In this document: piece by piece, positions 44,816 through 56,689 of the stretch | Layout: each line of letters begins with the position of its first letter | Position numbering within the stretch: position 1 is the first letter of the stretch | NCBI GenBank assembly: GCA_947069175.1 | Contig: CAMTDV010000027.1 | Coordinates: 37,957,369-38,021,368, forward strand | Direction: 5' to 3' | Source: Scalesia atractyloides | Taxonomy: Eukaryota; Streptophyta; Magnoliopsida; Asterales; Asteraceae | DNA length: 64,000 bases | Notes under the pieces: model-generated | The model's database searches: none | Told to the model about the DNA's origin: nothing | What the model saw: only the letters and a program-made list of their open reading frames with translations | Position numbers and translations under genes: made by a program

Positions 44816-44850
44816 TCCCGAGTTCGATCCCTGATACACGCACCCTCTAT
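44816..44850 (+). repeat. 3' half of the interrupted sense module of X-middle
   Basis: TCCCGAGTTCGATCCCTG restores the B box of the module that begins at 42,125 when the inner X and one TCCCG are set aside. Confidence 0.78.
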
Positions 44851-44936
44851 GTAATAAAATGCCTTTTTGTTTAAAACTGAACCGGGTTAACTCCGTTAGT
44901 TGTTAAGTATAATAAAAATTTGTATATTAACCAAGT

Positions 44937-45012
44937 TAGACACATAGTCCAGCGGTGGACTGTGTGTAACGTTAAAGCACAGGTCCCGGGTTCGAGACCT
45001 GTTAGTGGAACC
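44937..45012 (+). repeat. Sense tRNA-like module of X-middle (second)
   Basis: CACATAGTCC-AGCGGT-GGACTGTGTG (9 of 10 pairs), then CACAGGTCCCGGGTTCGAGA with the second hairpin (CACAGGTC/GACCTGT). It is orthologous to module 3 of X-inner. Confidence 0.78.
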
Positions 45013-45103
45013 GGTTCGATTAATTAAAATGTTTTTGAAAATAAAAGAATTTTGGATAAATTGAATTAATATATAAGTATAATTAAAAACAGAATTATTT
45101 CGG

Positions 45104-45181
45104 GTTAGACACGTAACTCAGTTGGTAGAGCTGCGTGCACGCGTACGGGAGGTCTCGGGTTCGAGCCTCACCCAGCGCACT
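45104..45181 (+). repeat. Sense tRNA-like module of X-middle (third, Lys-like)
   Basis: CACGTAACTCAGTTGGTAGA then CTCGGGTTCGAGCCTCACCC, matching module 4 of X-inner with a few substitutions (GTAACTC for GTAGCTC). Confidence 0.78.
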
Positions 45182-46333
45182 TCAGTCACACAATAAACCG
45201 GTTAAATAGTCAAAGTCAAAAAGTCAACGGTCAACCCAAAAAGTCAACATATTTTTATATTTTTAATTATTTAATTTAATTTAAAAATCAATTAAAAATA
45301 CTTAAAAATAATGTTTTTAAAGATAGGAAATAGCATTAAACTCGTAAAAATATATCTAAAAATTCTATTAAAATCTTTAATAAAATCCACTCATTTACTA
45401 TATTTTCCGTTATTATTTAGGTTAGTTAATTCTCGTTGTTCCGCTCTTCCAACTCGTGCGCATCTAACCATCTCCAATCAAACACACCCAATGTGAGTGA
45501 ATCTTTACAAATTCCCCGTTTTAATCATGTTTTGGGGTGTATCATGTGTCTTGCTATATATTATATTTAAATCATTGTGCATACATCATATCATGAACAT
45601 GTGTATTCATCTTGTTTCAACTGTTTGTGTGGTTATTGTTAGATTCAATTTATTATTTTCAGTACATGCAATTTCATAGGCCGCCGCTCCCCATTACATT
45701 ATGAGCGTTGAGCAAGTTCCCCATTACATTATGAGCGTGAACCTGGCGTGCCAACATACGATCGGCTCCGTTTGATTGAGCCTTGATCGCACAGACATTT
45801 ATCATTTTCAGTACATGCAATACGATCGGCTCCGTTTGATTGAGCCTTGATCGCACAGTTTCATTCATGTTATTTATTGTATGATGTTGGTATGTTAATG
45901 TATGCTATCATATGTTATTGTATGTTATAGTTGTGACTGCTATTGCTGCTGTTTGATTATTTACATTTGCTCATTTATGATTATGCACAATTTTTCATTG
46001 ATAAACTAACAAGAAAATCAATAATAAATGTTTATCTAACAAGGTTCACTCGCCAACTTATGTTGACCCAAAAACCCCCATTTTTACACATGATACAGGT
46101 GAACCAGCTGCAGCCAGAAACACATAGGATTGGACTAGAATAATAAAATGATTTAGAGCTTGGATTTATTTTGTTTGGTTATTTTCTTTGTATTGTATGG
46201 ACATGTTTGGATATTTGGAATGTAATTTTGACTTTAATAAATATGAAACATATTAGTAAATATCATGAGCTTTGGTGATAACCCAATTATGCCCCGACTC
46301 TTATTCCGCTGCGGGTCGGGGTGTGACAGACAG

Positions 46334-46700
46334 TCCGATGTCAACATGCATAAATAACAGCTTCTGAATGACTGATATGTCAACATGCATAAATCATTAG
46401 CCTCTGAGTGACTGATATGTCAACATGCTTGAAATTTAGCCTCTGAGTGACTGATATGTCAACATGCTTAAATCATTAGCCTCTGAGTGACTTATATGTC
46501 AACATGCCCAGCCTTTGAGTGACATCGGAATCAACATGCTTATAATAAGCCTCTGAGTGATCCTTTATGAAGTCCTAACTCTCATACATGCCATTTGCTG
46601 GACGAGAGGGTTCAATTTTGTAACTATATGAAAGTTGGATAACGGAGGGATTAAAAGCGTCAACATATTAATTTATACCTCTGAGTGACCTTTTAACGAA
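46334..46700. repeat. Tandem repeat in LTR Y, about 40-bp unit
   Basis: Imperfect copies of GTCAACATGCTTAAA-(N)-TAGCCTCTGAGTGAC repeat about eight times. The array starts before the X insertion (40,986-41,014) and resumes after it. The same array is present in the Y copy at 63,620-64,000. Confidence 0.85.
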
Positions 46701-49504
46701 CCGAGAGCTCGACAATGTTTGGGCATAACCCTGGGTATGCCAAGTATTGGCTACGGAGTGCTAAAAGTGCCAAAAAGGTGTTTAAAAAGGTTTTTATAAG
46801 CTTTTTAAAGTTAAGGGGTTAAAGTTTCAAAATTTGAAAGTAGTTATGGGACAGTCGCGGGCCGCGAGAGACTTGGTCTGTGTCTCTCGCGGGGCGCGAG
46901 AGAGCCTCTCCTGCAGAAAGTTTTGTTTGGTCTCTAAACAAAACTCCAAAACCATTGATTCGAAACTATGGCTTCTCTAAACTGCTATGCCACATTTTGG
47001 GACACTTGTAAGCTTCTTCTTACACCCCTAAACACCTGGCTTCACCTCCTTTGAGTTCTCCAACTATAAGTAGGTGATCAAGTTCACCATTTGAACTTGC
47101 ACCTTTCTAAATCATAACTTTTCTCCCTCCTCTGGAAGTTCCTAGCTGAAAGGAGCATCCAACTTAGTTCCCTTGCATTGTAGGAACCTCTTGTAAGTGT
47201 TCCTTGCTCTTGCATTTTCGTTTATAGTCTTTTATAGCCAAAAGTCAAGCGTTTTCATAAAACGATTTGACTTTTGGTTAAGAACATTATGGTCCAGCCA
47301 TTGTTCGAAATGAACATGGCTAAGTGATCGTAATAAGGTAGGTGTTAGTCCCTATAAAGGGCACCTCCTGAAGATCACATTTGCTAGACCAATTGACAGG
47401 TCAAAGTTATGATATTAAAAAGTCAAATAGGCTATTTTTCGGAAAAATCATAAAATGATCTTATATATGTTATGAAACCTATTTTGACACTTAAACAAGT
47501 TGGTAATAATTATTAGAACATGTGTCAATTTCTGTTCTAGGGTCGGTTCGCAACCGAAAGTCGTGAAGTTTGACTTCTTCTTTGACTTTCGATTCTGACC
47601 CGATTTAGATTAGTTACCTACTGATCTAAAGTTACATTATGATTATAATATAATGTAGCATAACCCTCTGAGGTTATATTACATGATCAGAATCAGAATC
47701 CAAGTTTATACGCAAGTTCCATAATTATGCCATCTTTGACCAGAATGCCCTTTTTTTGTATAAAACAAGGTTTCGAAAGGTAATGAACTTGAAAATAAAT
47801 TTTCTACTGATATAATATTATAAGTAGGATTATTTGGGATATTGAACCAAGTTACAAACTGAGTTTTCAAGCAGGTCCTTAAACTATGTCGATAATTGAC
47901 GATTTTAGCCCCCGTGGCCTATAAAATAGTTTTAATCAAATCTTTTCAAGGTAAATGATTTACTTACTGATATGTTATACTAAATAACATATTTTAAACA
48001 TTTTAATCTAACCTTAACATCAGTTTTCATAAACATCGCATAAAGACGTCATTTTACGACATAAGCGCCATTTAGGCGCATAGTATGGTTTTGAACCATA
48101 TTAATGGACCAAGAGTTATTCCCTACTGATTTTAAAACTTATTTTAAACATATTTATAGTAGGTACATGTTATAAACTCAGAATCCCAAATAAATATAAA
48201 CTATGTGTAAAATGACTAAAACACCCTTATGAGGCATAGTTTCGTTTTTAAACCTTAACGGGCATACAAGTTGATATCCTACTGATATCTTAACTTATTT
48301 AAAGTATAATGGGATATAGAACTTGTCCATAACTTATCCGGTTACCCATTATCGCTTATGAGCGTACGGTTGATTATACGTAACTAGTTTACGGGATTTA
48401 ACCGAAACGGTTAACCTTGTCATTTAAGTTCAAAATCCAGAATGTATATAGTTTACCCATATTATACAAGTCAAATACTTGTCGGGATTAAACTACATTC
48501 TATCCGATCATCGTTTAATCAAGCGTTATACGTAATGATCTTGTACACTATTCGGTTTATAAGACCGTTAGTATTTAGTTGGCTTGTTTATGCCATAATC
48601 CAGACTGGAGCCTTCCCGGTAAATGCTATCTGCACTTGGTACTTTTGTATACGGCTGAGTTATTTAAAAATAAAAGAAGAAGACAAGCTCATGTAAATAC
48701 TCTCGACTTATTTTCCCTATACGGGTTTGGGATACGGTAAATTATTACCGCTTGGTCCAAAATGGGGTCAATCGAATGCCCGCTTGTGGCTAGAAAACCC
48801 GCATATTTCGTTTTAATCAGTTTTTTTGATAACTTAAACATCGGGGGTTAAATTACAGTGTCCTGGATATCCTGGGCTCAATACATTAGTTATTGGCCAC
48901 AACCTTAGCACGAGGTGTAGGCATACACCTTTTGATGCTCATATGCAATATGCCCAAGAAGTTGGGGATGACTCCTTCGTGAGTACCTGAGTGGTGTGTA
49001 TTTAATCATGTCTCGGTTTCTGTCTCGGGCCCTGTATGTATTGACAAACATGTGAATCTGATACAAGGTTGCAAGGTCAACTTTCCCAAGTTAATAAAAG
49101 ATTTTGTGCCATTTTGCACTTAAAACCATTTTAAGTTTTCAAGTTGGGTGTATTTACCAGCGTAACTGACGTATCGTCCAAAGGCTAAACTGCAGGTATA
49201 AAATGAAATAGGCCGGAAGCTGCTCGGTAGTGATAGAGGATATTGCAAATCCTAAATCTGCCTAAAGTCTGTTTTGTATTCTTTCCATGTACAATTTATG
49301 ATCCGCCTGTGGATCTTCTATTACAAGCTTGTATATTATTTTGTATTTTTGAACATTCGGTTTGTAGTAGTAATTTTACTCCAAGACTTCCGCTGTGCCA
49401 TGTTTAATTGACTATGATGATTATCAACTGACGTCACAATACTCCCCACCCGGGCCCACCGCTGTATGGATTTCGGGGTTGGAAATCCGGGGTGTGACAC
49501 TCTC

Positions 49505-52500
49505 CCTTTTTTGTCTATCTTTGCTACACCATCTATATGTGGAGCTTCAATGCGTCAACCATGAGGAAGAAGACTACTCTTATTTCCGAGAAAGGAAACA
49601 TTACCATCAAGTTAGGAGTTATTTCCTCATCTTGATGGCTAGTTGCATTCTTCCTTTTTTATAAAAACATTATTATCAAGCAAGGAATGATTTCCTTACC
49701 TTGATGGCTAGTTCCACTCTCCCTTTCTTTTGATAGGAGCATTTTCCTCACCTTGGCGACAAATTCCAGTCCTTTTTTCTTCTAGAAACTATACCATTGA
49801 GTTAGGGGTGACATTCACACCTAAATGGAGAGTTTTGATCGTTGTCGACTTTCAATTCTCACCAAGGTCTGACATCTTACTAGTGTGATAGAACACGTGC
49901 AATCTTAAGTACCCGTAGCCGGGATGTCCTATCTAGGCTGGCATTCGCATAAACCCCAATCATCTGAGAGACCAATTTTCCTACCTAGGGACTAGCGATG
50001 AGAGCATGCCTATAAGCTAAAGGATGTCTTGTAATACCACTAGCGAGTTTAATTCCTTTGACAAAATTTATAATCCTCGTTGGTTTATATAACTAAATGG
50101 GAACATCCAAGTTTTATTTTTCTAAAAGTCTCTATTTATAGGTGTTTTATCTCAACCCACTCCATGTTAACCATTTATTTTAATCCCCTTTCCTCTTACT
50201 TAATTGCTCATCATCAATTTCAAATTCCTAATCCTTGTGATCCATCCATATCTTTCTTCATTGGTTTGTTGATTATATCTTAAACCCACGAGTTATCTCT
50301 GCAAATTACAATTACATCCTAGCTTGCAATACTACCTCACCTTGAATATCTTCAAGTTTCGGTTATTAATCCAAATCTCATTATTTTCTTGAGACTCCTT
50401 GATCCGACCTTGTTCTTTTTCTTCTAATACTAATACGCTATATATCACGAAGTGTGTTAATCCCCTACATGCCTTAATTATTTATGTTTACAAGACTTTT
50501 CTTAGTTTTATATTATGCTACCTATCAACCTTCTCGATCCAGTGAATTCTTGCCATCAAACTTTCAAATAAATCCAATTAGTAATAATCACTCTCGTTAT
50601 TCCATTTTTCAAAAGTCACCTTGTTATAAATAAATCCGCAATTATTTTTCTCATATACGTGAGGTTCTTATAGATGTCTCTCCGTTTTAACAAATGTCGA
50701 CCCCACCTAGTTGGTAAACCATAATTGACCAGTAGTCTCCCTAACAAAGGAAAATGTGCCAACCAACACACCGTAGATGCACCAACCAAAATGATATCTC
50801 CAATTTAGTGTTAGCTCTGCTACTTGTGGCCCTATCAAACACCTTAGGACGAGGATGAACAACCTAAAACTTAAGGCCATCGACCAAAAACTGAACTTTT
50901 ACTCATGAACCAGAAAACCATGATAAAAGCGATACGTAGGGAAATCTCCCACCGTCATGTATGTGCACCAAGTATCATACCTACGGTCATTTAGTCAGAA
51001 CTTGTCACCATACCGCAGAACCACCAGTCGACCAACCTACTCCTACCATCCCATTGGTCGACCCAATGCTTATGCATACTCTAGATATAATGACTCAAAC
51101 CATGTATGCTAATACCAACGAAATTTGACTATCTATAGTTCGTTTCCCCTAAAGTTTTCCAAATCCTAATTTTCTATAGAAGCTAGGAGCATAATTTTTC
51201 CCACCTTTTGTAAAATGCTCTCAAGAAAACGTACCTCATTGTTGAAAACTTTTCTCAAATACCCAACATTGCTAACACTTAGTTTTGGGTCTAAACACAT
51301 GGGCAGAAACTCATGTAATTGGGCAACCTACAACATCTACAATCCAAAATTTTCAAGAAAATTGATGTTTCTTTTAAGAACTTAACCCTTAATCTCCAAC
51401 TTCTACCTCCAATTTCTATACCCAATTTCTATCTACAATGAACTCAATTCTTTTAAAAACTCAATTCCAAATATTGATTCTCCTTCTTCAACAAGCTTGA
51501 TTATTTCCTTTTCCATTTTGTTAAACTCGACTTCTTATGCAATTCACATACTTATCTCCTTTAGGTTTGATCTTACTCTTTTATCCTACTTTTTATGATC
51601 ATGATTTTCTATACATTTGACTTTACATAATGAGTTTTACATACGATTGTCCTTACACATACTAGAACACAATTACATATGCACATGCTTAGTTTTTCCA
51701 TGCACTAAACTTTCCATGAAATCATATCCAAAACCACGACAAATTACACTATGAGTTCTTGCCCAATACAATTTCATATCCGCCCTTATGGATGATCTCA
51801 TACTTTACATTCAAAGACTTTCGTAGTCATTTTTTGATACTATGCATTTGTTTATCTATTTAAAATGTGCCACTTTAACTATCATGTGTGTACTCCTATT
51901 TTGCTACCTTATTTCATCCTTTGACCCATACACCACTAGTACAAACTATGTGCACCCTACAATGACTAGAGTAATTACAGGTGCACATGTAATTATAATG
52001 GTAGGCGCATGAAAATCATAGCAAGCTCTATTGTGTGTCGTAACACATAAGTAACATTATGTTGAGTAATGAAACAAAGGTGACATGGTTAGGGCATGGT
52101 GGATCCTTATACTTCCTATATATAAGAGTTCCTACCATGTTAACGGAAGTGACGTAAAACATGCCATTTGAAATTCGGTGTTATTTGGACCTTATTTTAC
52201 TAAACAATATTATCTACCGAACAATCCTTGGTATATCACAAATCTTTTTCCTTGTTCATACCACAAGTATTCTCGGCGACATGACCTTTCATTTCGTCAC
52301 ACACAACCAATGTTACGATTCTTATGACCAAGTGTAGAAGTTGCACAAAAACTGCACCCTACGTTAGTAATACTTTTCATTCATATTACAACTTTACCTT
52401 GAAGCATTTTAATAGTCGGTTTGACATAATAAAATCTCACCCTCAAATCCTTTAGCCATTTATGGCTACAACCACCTTTGACATTCTTCAACGATTTAAT

Positions 52501-53452
52501 TTCCCTTTTTGTCTAACACCCTCATTATTTTTTTTACCTCATATGTTTGGTCATCCCTTGTTGACTAGAAATCTTTAGACAAACCGAATCTATACTCCTT
52601 TAATCCATAACATTTTCTACCTGACAAGAATCAATTAACCATTTTTAGCTGTATTACCTGATTCATAATACTCAAATCATGTAATCACTTATCTTATTGT
52701 CAAAATTGTTTCTAACTATTCGATCAAAATTTCATTAAAATTTATCCAAAGAGTTTTTCAGTTTAATTAACCATTGTATTTATGTACCCCTTTCTCATAA
52801 ACTCGACTTACTCAAGGAAAATTTATTTTCTTTCTCCTTTTCTTGCGCACCTAGACTTTAACTATTCAACTTATTTACCTGATAAAGTCTTGTCTTACAA
52901 CTATAATTTTTACTATCTCGTTTTATTCGATTAAGTCCTTATTAAAAAAACCACTTAGTTACTCCTTAACTCGGTTTATCTAAATACTCCTTCTTGGTTG
53001 CCTTTTACCAAGTTAGCCAAATTCGTTCACATTACAATTGCTTATACACGCACCTATCCATTTTACAACATTTTTCCACCTACATATGAATAATATCTGA
53101 ATCTATTTTAGGCAATCGATTTACTTTCACAAACTCACCTGTCTTCCCTTCGAATTGTTTAATTGTATCTCCTTACTTAGCTAATTAAATGATTTAATTA
53201 TTTCACTCCCCGATAATCCACTAATTTATCCAAAACATTTGTTAGCCTGATTTGCAAGTTACATTTAACTTGTTTTAAATTCGTACGCTTGCTCATATTA
53301 TGTCTTAGTGACTAAACGACAATTTTCTTCCTAGCCAAATATTTTAACTAGTTATTACTCGCATCTACCCACTAAAATACTATCTTTTATTTCTTTCCTG
53401 AAGTAAACCCTTAAAGAAATTCCGGGACAAAATTTTCAAAAATAGAAGAGAC
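49505..53452 (+). mobile_element. Decayed interior of element Z
   Basis: No intact frame. Near 49,560-49,830 an approximately 70-bp unit recurs three times around a CATCAAG...CTTGATGGCTAGTT inverted pair. From 50,700 on, scattered short frames carry no recognisable gag or pol motif. The last 50 bp (AAATTCCGGGACAAAATTTT and AATAGAAGAGAC) are the normal pol end and PPT of Del/Tekay elements, immediately before the 3' LTR. Older decay or deletion must have removed most of pol, since about 4 kb is too short for a full gag-pol. Confidence 0.6.
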
Positions 53453-55075
53453 TGTAATATCCGTACTTTTCCGTTCGTTGTAATCTCGTACTTTCATTTC
53501 AGAAATCTTCTTAACTTTGACATCTGGATCAATACAAATCTTTTGGAATGTCTACATACTTGTTTATATCATTTTACATACTTACATACACCTACTTATG
53601 TTTATTATATCAATGTACACCCTTACAAATGCTTATGTATACTTAAACGTGTCTAAAAGTGAGTTTTTGGGCAGAATAAACCATCAAACCAACTTCTAGG
53701 GCCAAAACTGGCAATCTTAAAGAACTTCTCTCCCGCGCCACGTAGAGCAACTTATGCTTCTCTCTGCGATGCGAGGGGACACCTGATTTGGGTTGTTGAC
53801 TTTCTCACTCCTGTGCCACGTAGAGGAACCTTGTTCCTCTCTGCGACGCGCGAGAGAACACCATTTACAGCAGCTGTAGCCAGCTCGCGGACTTTAACCA
53901 TTTCAACCACTTTTTAACCCCCAACCACTTTCAACATTAAATCTAACCTAATTCGGTTTTCTCACTATAAATACAATACTTCCGCCATTCCTTTTCACTT
54001 TGCACACCCTAATTTAATTTCCAAATTCCCTAAAATCTCTACATTTGAGAAGAATTTCCAAAGTGAAACAGAGAGCGTTGATTTTCAGATTTTGTTTGTA
54101 TCTTTTGTTTTCAGTTTAGTTCTTGTTTGTATTCATATTTACAATTAATTCAAGGCTAGAAAAGTTATGTTTAATCCATAAACATGAATGGTTAAGGTCT
54201 CATTTCTGGATTCTTTTACATTATGTATTGTTCTTAACTATTTTACCCTTTAACGCTAACTAGATTGTCAGCCGTTTACTAAACCAAAACACCAATTTTG
54301 GGTGTTCTTGTGTGAAGGTTGGGACATGCAGAAGTGTACCTACATGACCTAACAACTTACATTCATTTCCTTTATTCATTTTTTTATTTTATGTAGTGTT
54401 TGACCCGTTTGGGACAAAATTGCCAAAACATACCAAGACTCCAAAGTAACTGAATGTTTGGATGTTTTGCGTTATGGAGGGCATATGTAGCGGTTTAGGA
54501 TGTAAATCCCACCACCTATAGCCTTGCGTGTACACTTTATAACCATTTCGTCATTTTTCCTGTTTCCCCAAAAACCGAACTGAAATCCCACTAATGAAAT
54601 AGTTGGTGAGTTTGTGTTATTGTGTAACTCTTATGAGATTAATGAGAAGATTATTCCTCTTTTTTATTTCTAAATTTTCTGGCTTTTCATAGTTTATACT
54701 AATTTTCACCATTTAAAGGCATTAATTTAGCCTCAAAAGTCTATTTAATGCAACTAAAATATAATAAATATATTTGGACAGAAAAAATATTAAAATTATA
54801 AAAACTTTTTGTTTAAAATTTATTATTTATTTTTCCGAAATTTATTTATTTATTCATCGACACCTATTTTTTGAAAACCTTGTTTCAATGATTTAAAATA
54901 AATACTTAGCACTTTATAAAATGTTGATTATAATACTTTGATACTTAAAAATCCTTATTTTACACATAACTTATTTTACTAATTTCATATAACGTTAAAT
55001 AGTAGTTTTTCGTATAACATATAATAATTTTATATGATTATCAAGACAACAATATGTAAACATTATGCTTAATCA
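53453..55075 (+). repeat. 3' LTR of element Z, 3'-truncated
   Basis: Starts TGTAATATCCGTAC after a PPT and follows the 5' LTR co-linearly to a point matching about 32,920. There a copia LTR (55,076) takes over. About 500 bp of its 3' end is missing. Confidence 0.8.
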
Positions 55076-55480
55076 TGCAGTTTAGAACGTTGGTGCATAT
55101 TATGTCCGTTAATATGCGAATAGGCTAGATAGAGCGTATGTTGAACACTGTATAGTTTAGACACGAATATATGACTCAAGTGCGAACGTGAGAGGTGGTT
55201 AGGTGTCACTTCGTATGAAGGTAAAATACTAACTTCGGATGAGGCTAATTTGTCTATAAACAATGTCATATGTTCATGGTTTTGTAAGTTTGGAGTTTCT
55301 AGAGGGGAAACGCTAGCGAAATTTCTTCAGAATTTCGCCAGCTTGTGAAGATGTATACTCTTTCGGTATTAATCAATGAATCATTAGACTTATGCTTCTG
55401 CTCCTTTCTAAATAACATTCTACCGAATTAGTTCTATTTTATCCAACTTCTGTGTAGAACCGCCAGATCCTGGACTCTCA
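55076..55480 (+). repeat. Copia LTR with PBS, second copy of the palindrome family
   Basis: TGCAGTTTAG...GGACTCTCA, 405 bp, TG...CA ends, same family as 29,838-30,257. It is followed by a primer site, so it is a 5' LTR on the plus strand whose element is truncated downstream. Confidence 0.75.
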
Positions 55481-55482
55481 AT

Positions 55483-55494
55483 TAGTATCAGAGC
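55483..55494 (+). promoter_or_regulatory. Primer-binding site of the copia LTR
   Basis: TAGTATCAGAGC, one mismatch from the initiator-Met site TGGTATCAGAGC, two bases after the LTR. Confidence 0.85.
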
Positions 55495-56689
55495 TACTAT
55501 ACCGATTCAACTGCTCTAACAATTGATTTAATCACCTACGCTTATGAATTATTGACTTTAGGGGGTCTTAGACATAAATCATCAAATAAACGGACAATCC
55601 ACGGACAAAAATTAAAATTGAAAAAATAGGATTGTTTAGAATTGATTTTCGACCATATCTGTGCAAGAATCATCAAGACATTCGAATAAATAAAGATTTT
55701 GGATTGAAAAAAGTAAACAGTTCTGTTCGCAAGAAGGTAAGTTCTCCTCGTACAAAGTGAACCAAAATGCCTAAAAAATTAGTGATTGAAAATTTGATCG
55801 TGGTGATTGAATTTTTTTCGAGATTTTAAAGATAAATACGGGCTATTCGGGGACACCGTCGAGGATTCAGAGAACAAATTTGATGATGTGATCACAGAGT
55901 GCTGAAGATAGTGGGGCAGTCACGGATACTTAATTAGATTGGTGATCATTTGGTATAGTGACTATTAATGGGCCGTAACAAAAATGTCCGCATTGATGAA
56001 AAACACACTTTTGTGGACCAAAGTGACATATTTTTCACGTAGTGGAGTGTTCTAGTGAAGAGTTTAAAGACGCCAAAATTTGAAAAAATTAGGGGCAATA
56101 AAAATTTTATAGAATATATTGAAATTCCGGCATTTTGAATTTCGTGACATACAACAATATTGGGTGCTTCCAACTTCAGATTGTCCAGTAATACATTTGA
56201 TCTAGATTCATTAGTTTGTGACCATTGGAAGTTCAGAATCTTCGGATCATGATACAGATTGATGTCTTGTGGTTTGGGTCCCGGGTCTTCGTCAAGTGGG
56301 TTAGCAGGATTAGCATCAGGAGATGCAACTTGTATTGTCAGCACGTATAAGATACTGCATCTAAGGTGTCAGGATGCTTAGTCTTCAAGTAGATGAATTG
56401 TTTCGGACTAACCGCCGATAAATGACGATATTTGTTGATTAAGTGCTACCGAACTAGCAGAGAAGACTACATATATGTTATTGTGACTGAAGATGAAAAA
56501 TGTGATTCTAATCGTGGAAGAATGTTTCTCAGATCTAAACGTGTTACTAGATGATTTGATTCTGATGAAGATTTGTTTGCTGAATGAAGATATTACTGTT
56601 TTTGCTAATTAATCATTCATGAGTGTACTTAAACGTGATTATGGAAACATGATTAGGCATCATTCGCAATGATCTAATACCCAACCAAG
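55495..56689. other. Copia leader and unassigned sequence with an orphan frame
   Basis: The first 350 bp are AT-rich leader without gag. On the minus strand 56,344-55,946 is open for 132 codons, beginning MLTIQVASPDANPANPLDED and continuing DINLYHDPKILNFQW. I recognise no domain and no promoter or splice context. It is one of the longer open frames here not tied to a known element. The remainder to 56,689 shows nothing. Confidence 0.3.

Larger units (their letters stand above)
41020..46328 (+). mobile_element. Solo LTR of family X, older copy (X-middle)
   Basis: It starts TGTAACATTTGTCG and ends GCGGGTCGGGGTGTGACA, with perfect 5-bp duplication GACAG (41,015-41,019 and 46,329-46,333). Without the inner copy its length is about 2.67 kb. 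It holds one antisense tRNA-like module (41,197-41,283) and three sense modules (42,130 region continued at 44,821; 44,937; 45,104). No coding frame. The PBS, PPT and interior are absent, so it is a solo LTR. Confidence 0.9.
40896..49499 (+). mobile_element. Solo LTR Y (chromovirus type), split by nested X LTRs
   Basis: It starts TGTAACACCCTGTAAAATCG and ends ATCCGGGGTGTGACA. The 5-bp duplication CTCTC is perfect (40,891-40,895 and 49,500-49,504). Removing the nested 5.3 kb leaves an LTR of about 3.29 kb with no interior, hence a solo LTR from LTR-LTR recombination. The segment 47,250-47,720 matches, on the opposite strand, the LTR of the chromovirus at 56.7-58.4 kb (shared layout: GACTTTTGG, CCATTGTTCGAAATGAACAT, a GGTAGGTGTTAGTCCC-type string, then CTTTGACTTTCG and CTGACCCG). 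A second copy starts at 63,540. Confidence 0.9.
31345..55075 (+). mobile_element. Host Ty3/gypsy element Z, opened by two younger insertions
   Basis: A 5' LTR (31,345-33,426) with PBS and a 3' LTR (53,453-55,075, truncated) share long co-linear similarity, for example CAATACAAATCTTTTGGA, AAATGCTTA-TATAC, AAACGTGTCTAAAA, and the TGAATGGTTAAGG, CATTTAAAGGCATTAATTTA and AATAAATACTT blocks. The interior is split into 33,427-33,519, 40,831-40,895 and 49,500-53,452 by elements W and Y. Without them the interior is about 4.1 kb and too decayed to show gag or pol. The PPT-proximal wording (AATTCCGGGACAAAATTTTC) is typical of Del/Tekay chromoviruses. The LTRs are clearly diverged, so this is the oldest layer of the nest. 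Confidence 0.82.

Noticed and set aside
41197..45181. Functional tRNA genes (several hits with A and B boxes)
   Set aside because: D-like and T-like arms are present but the anticodon arm does not fold and acceptor stems are mostly missing. They recur as tandem LTR modules, so they are annotated as tRNA-like repeats.
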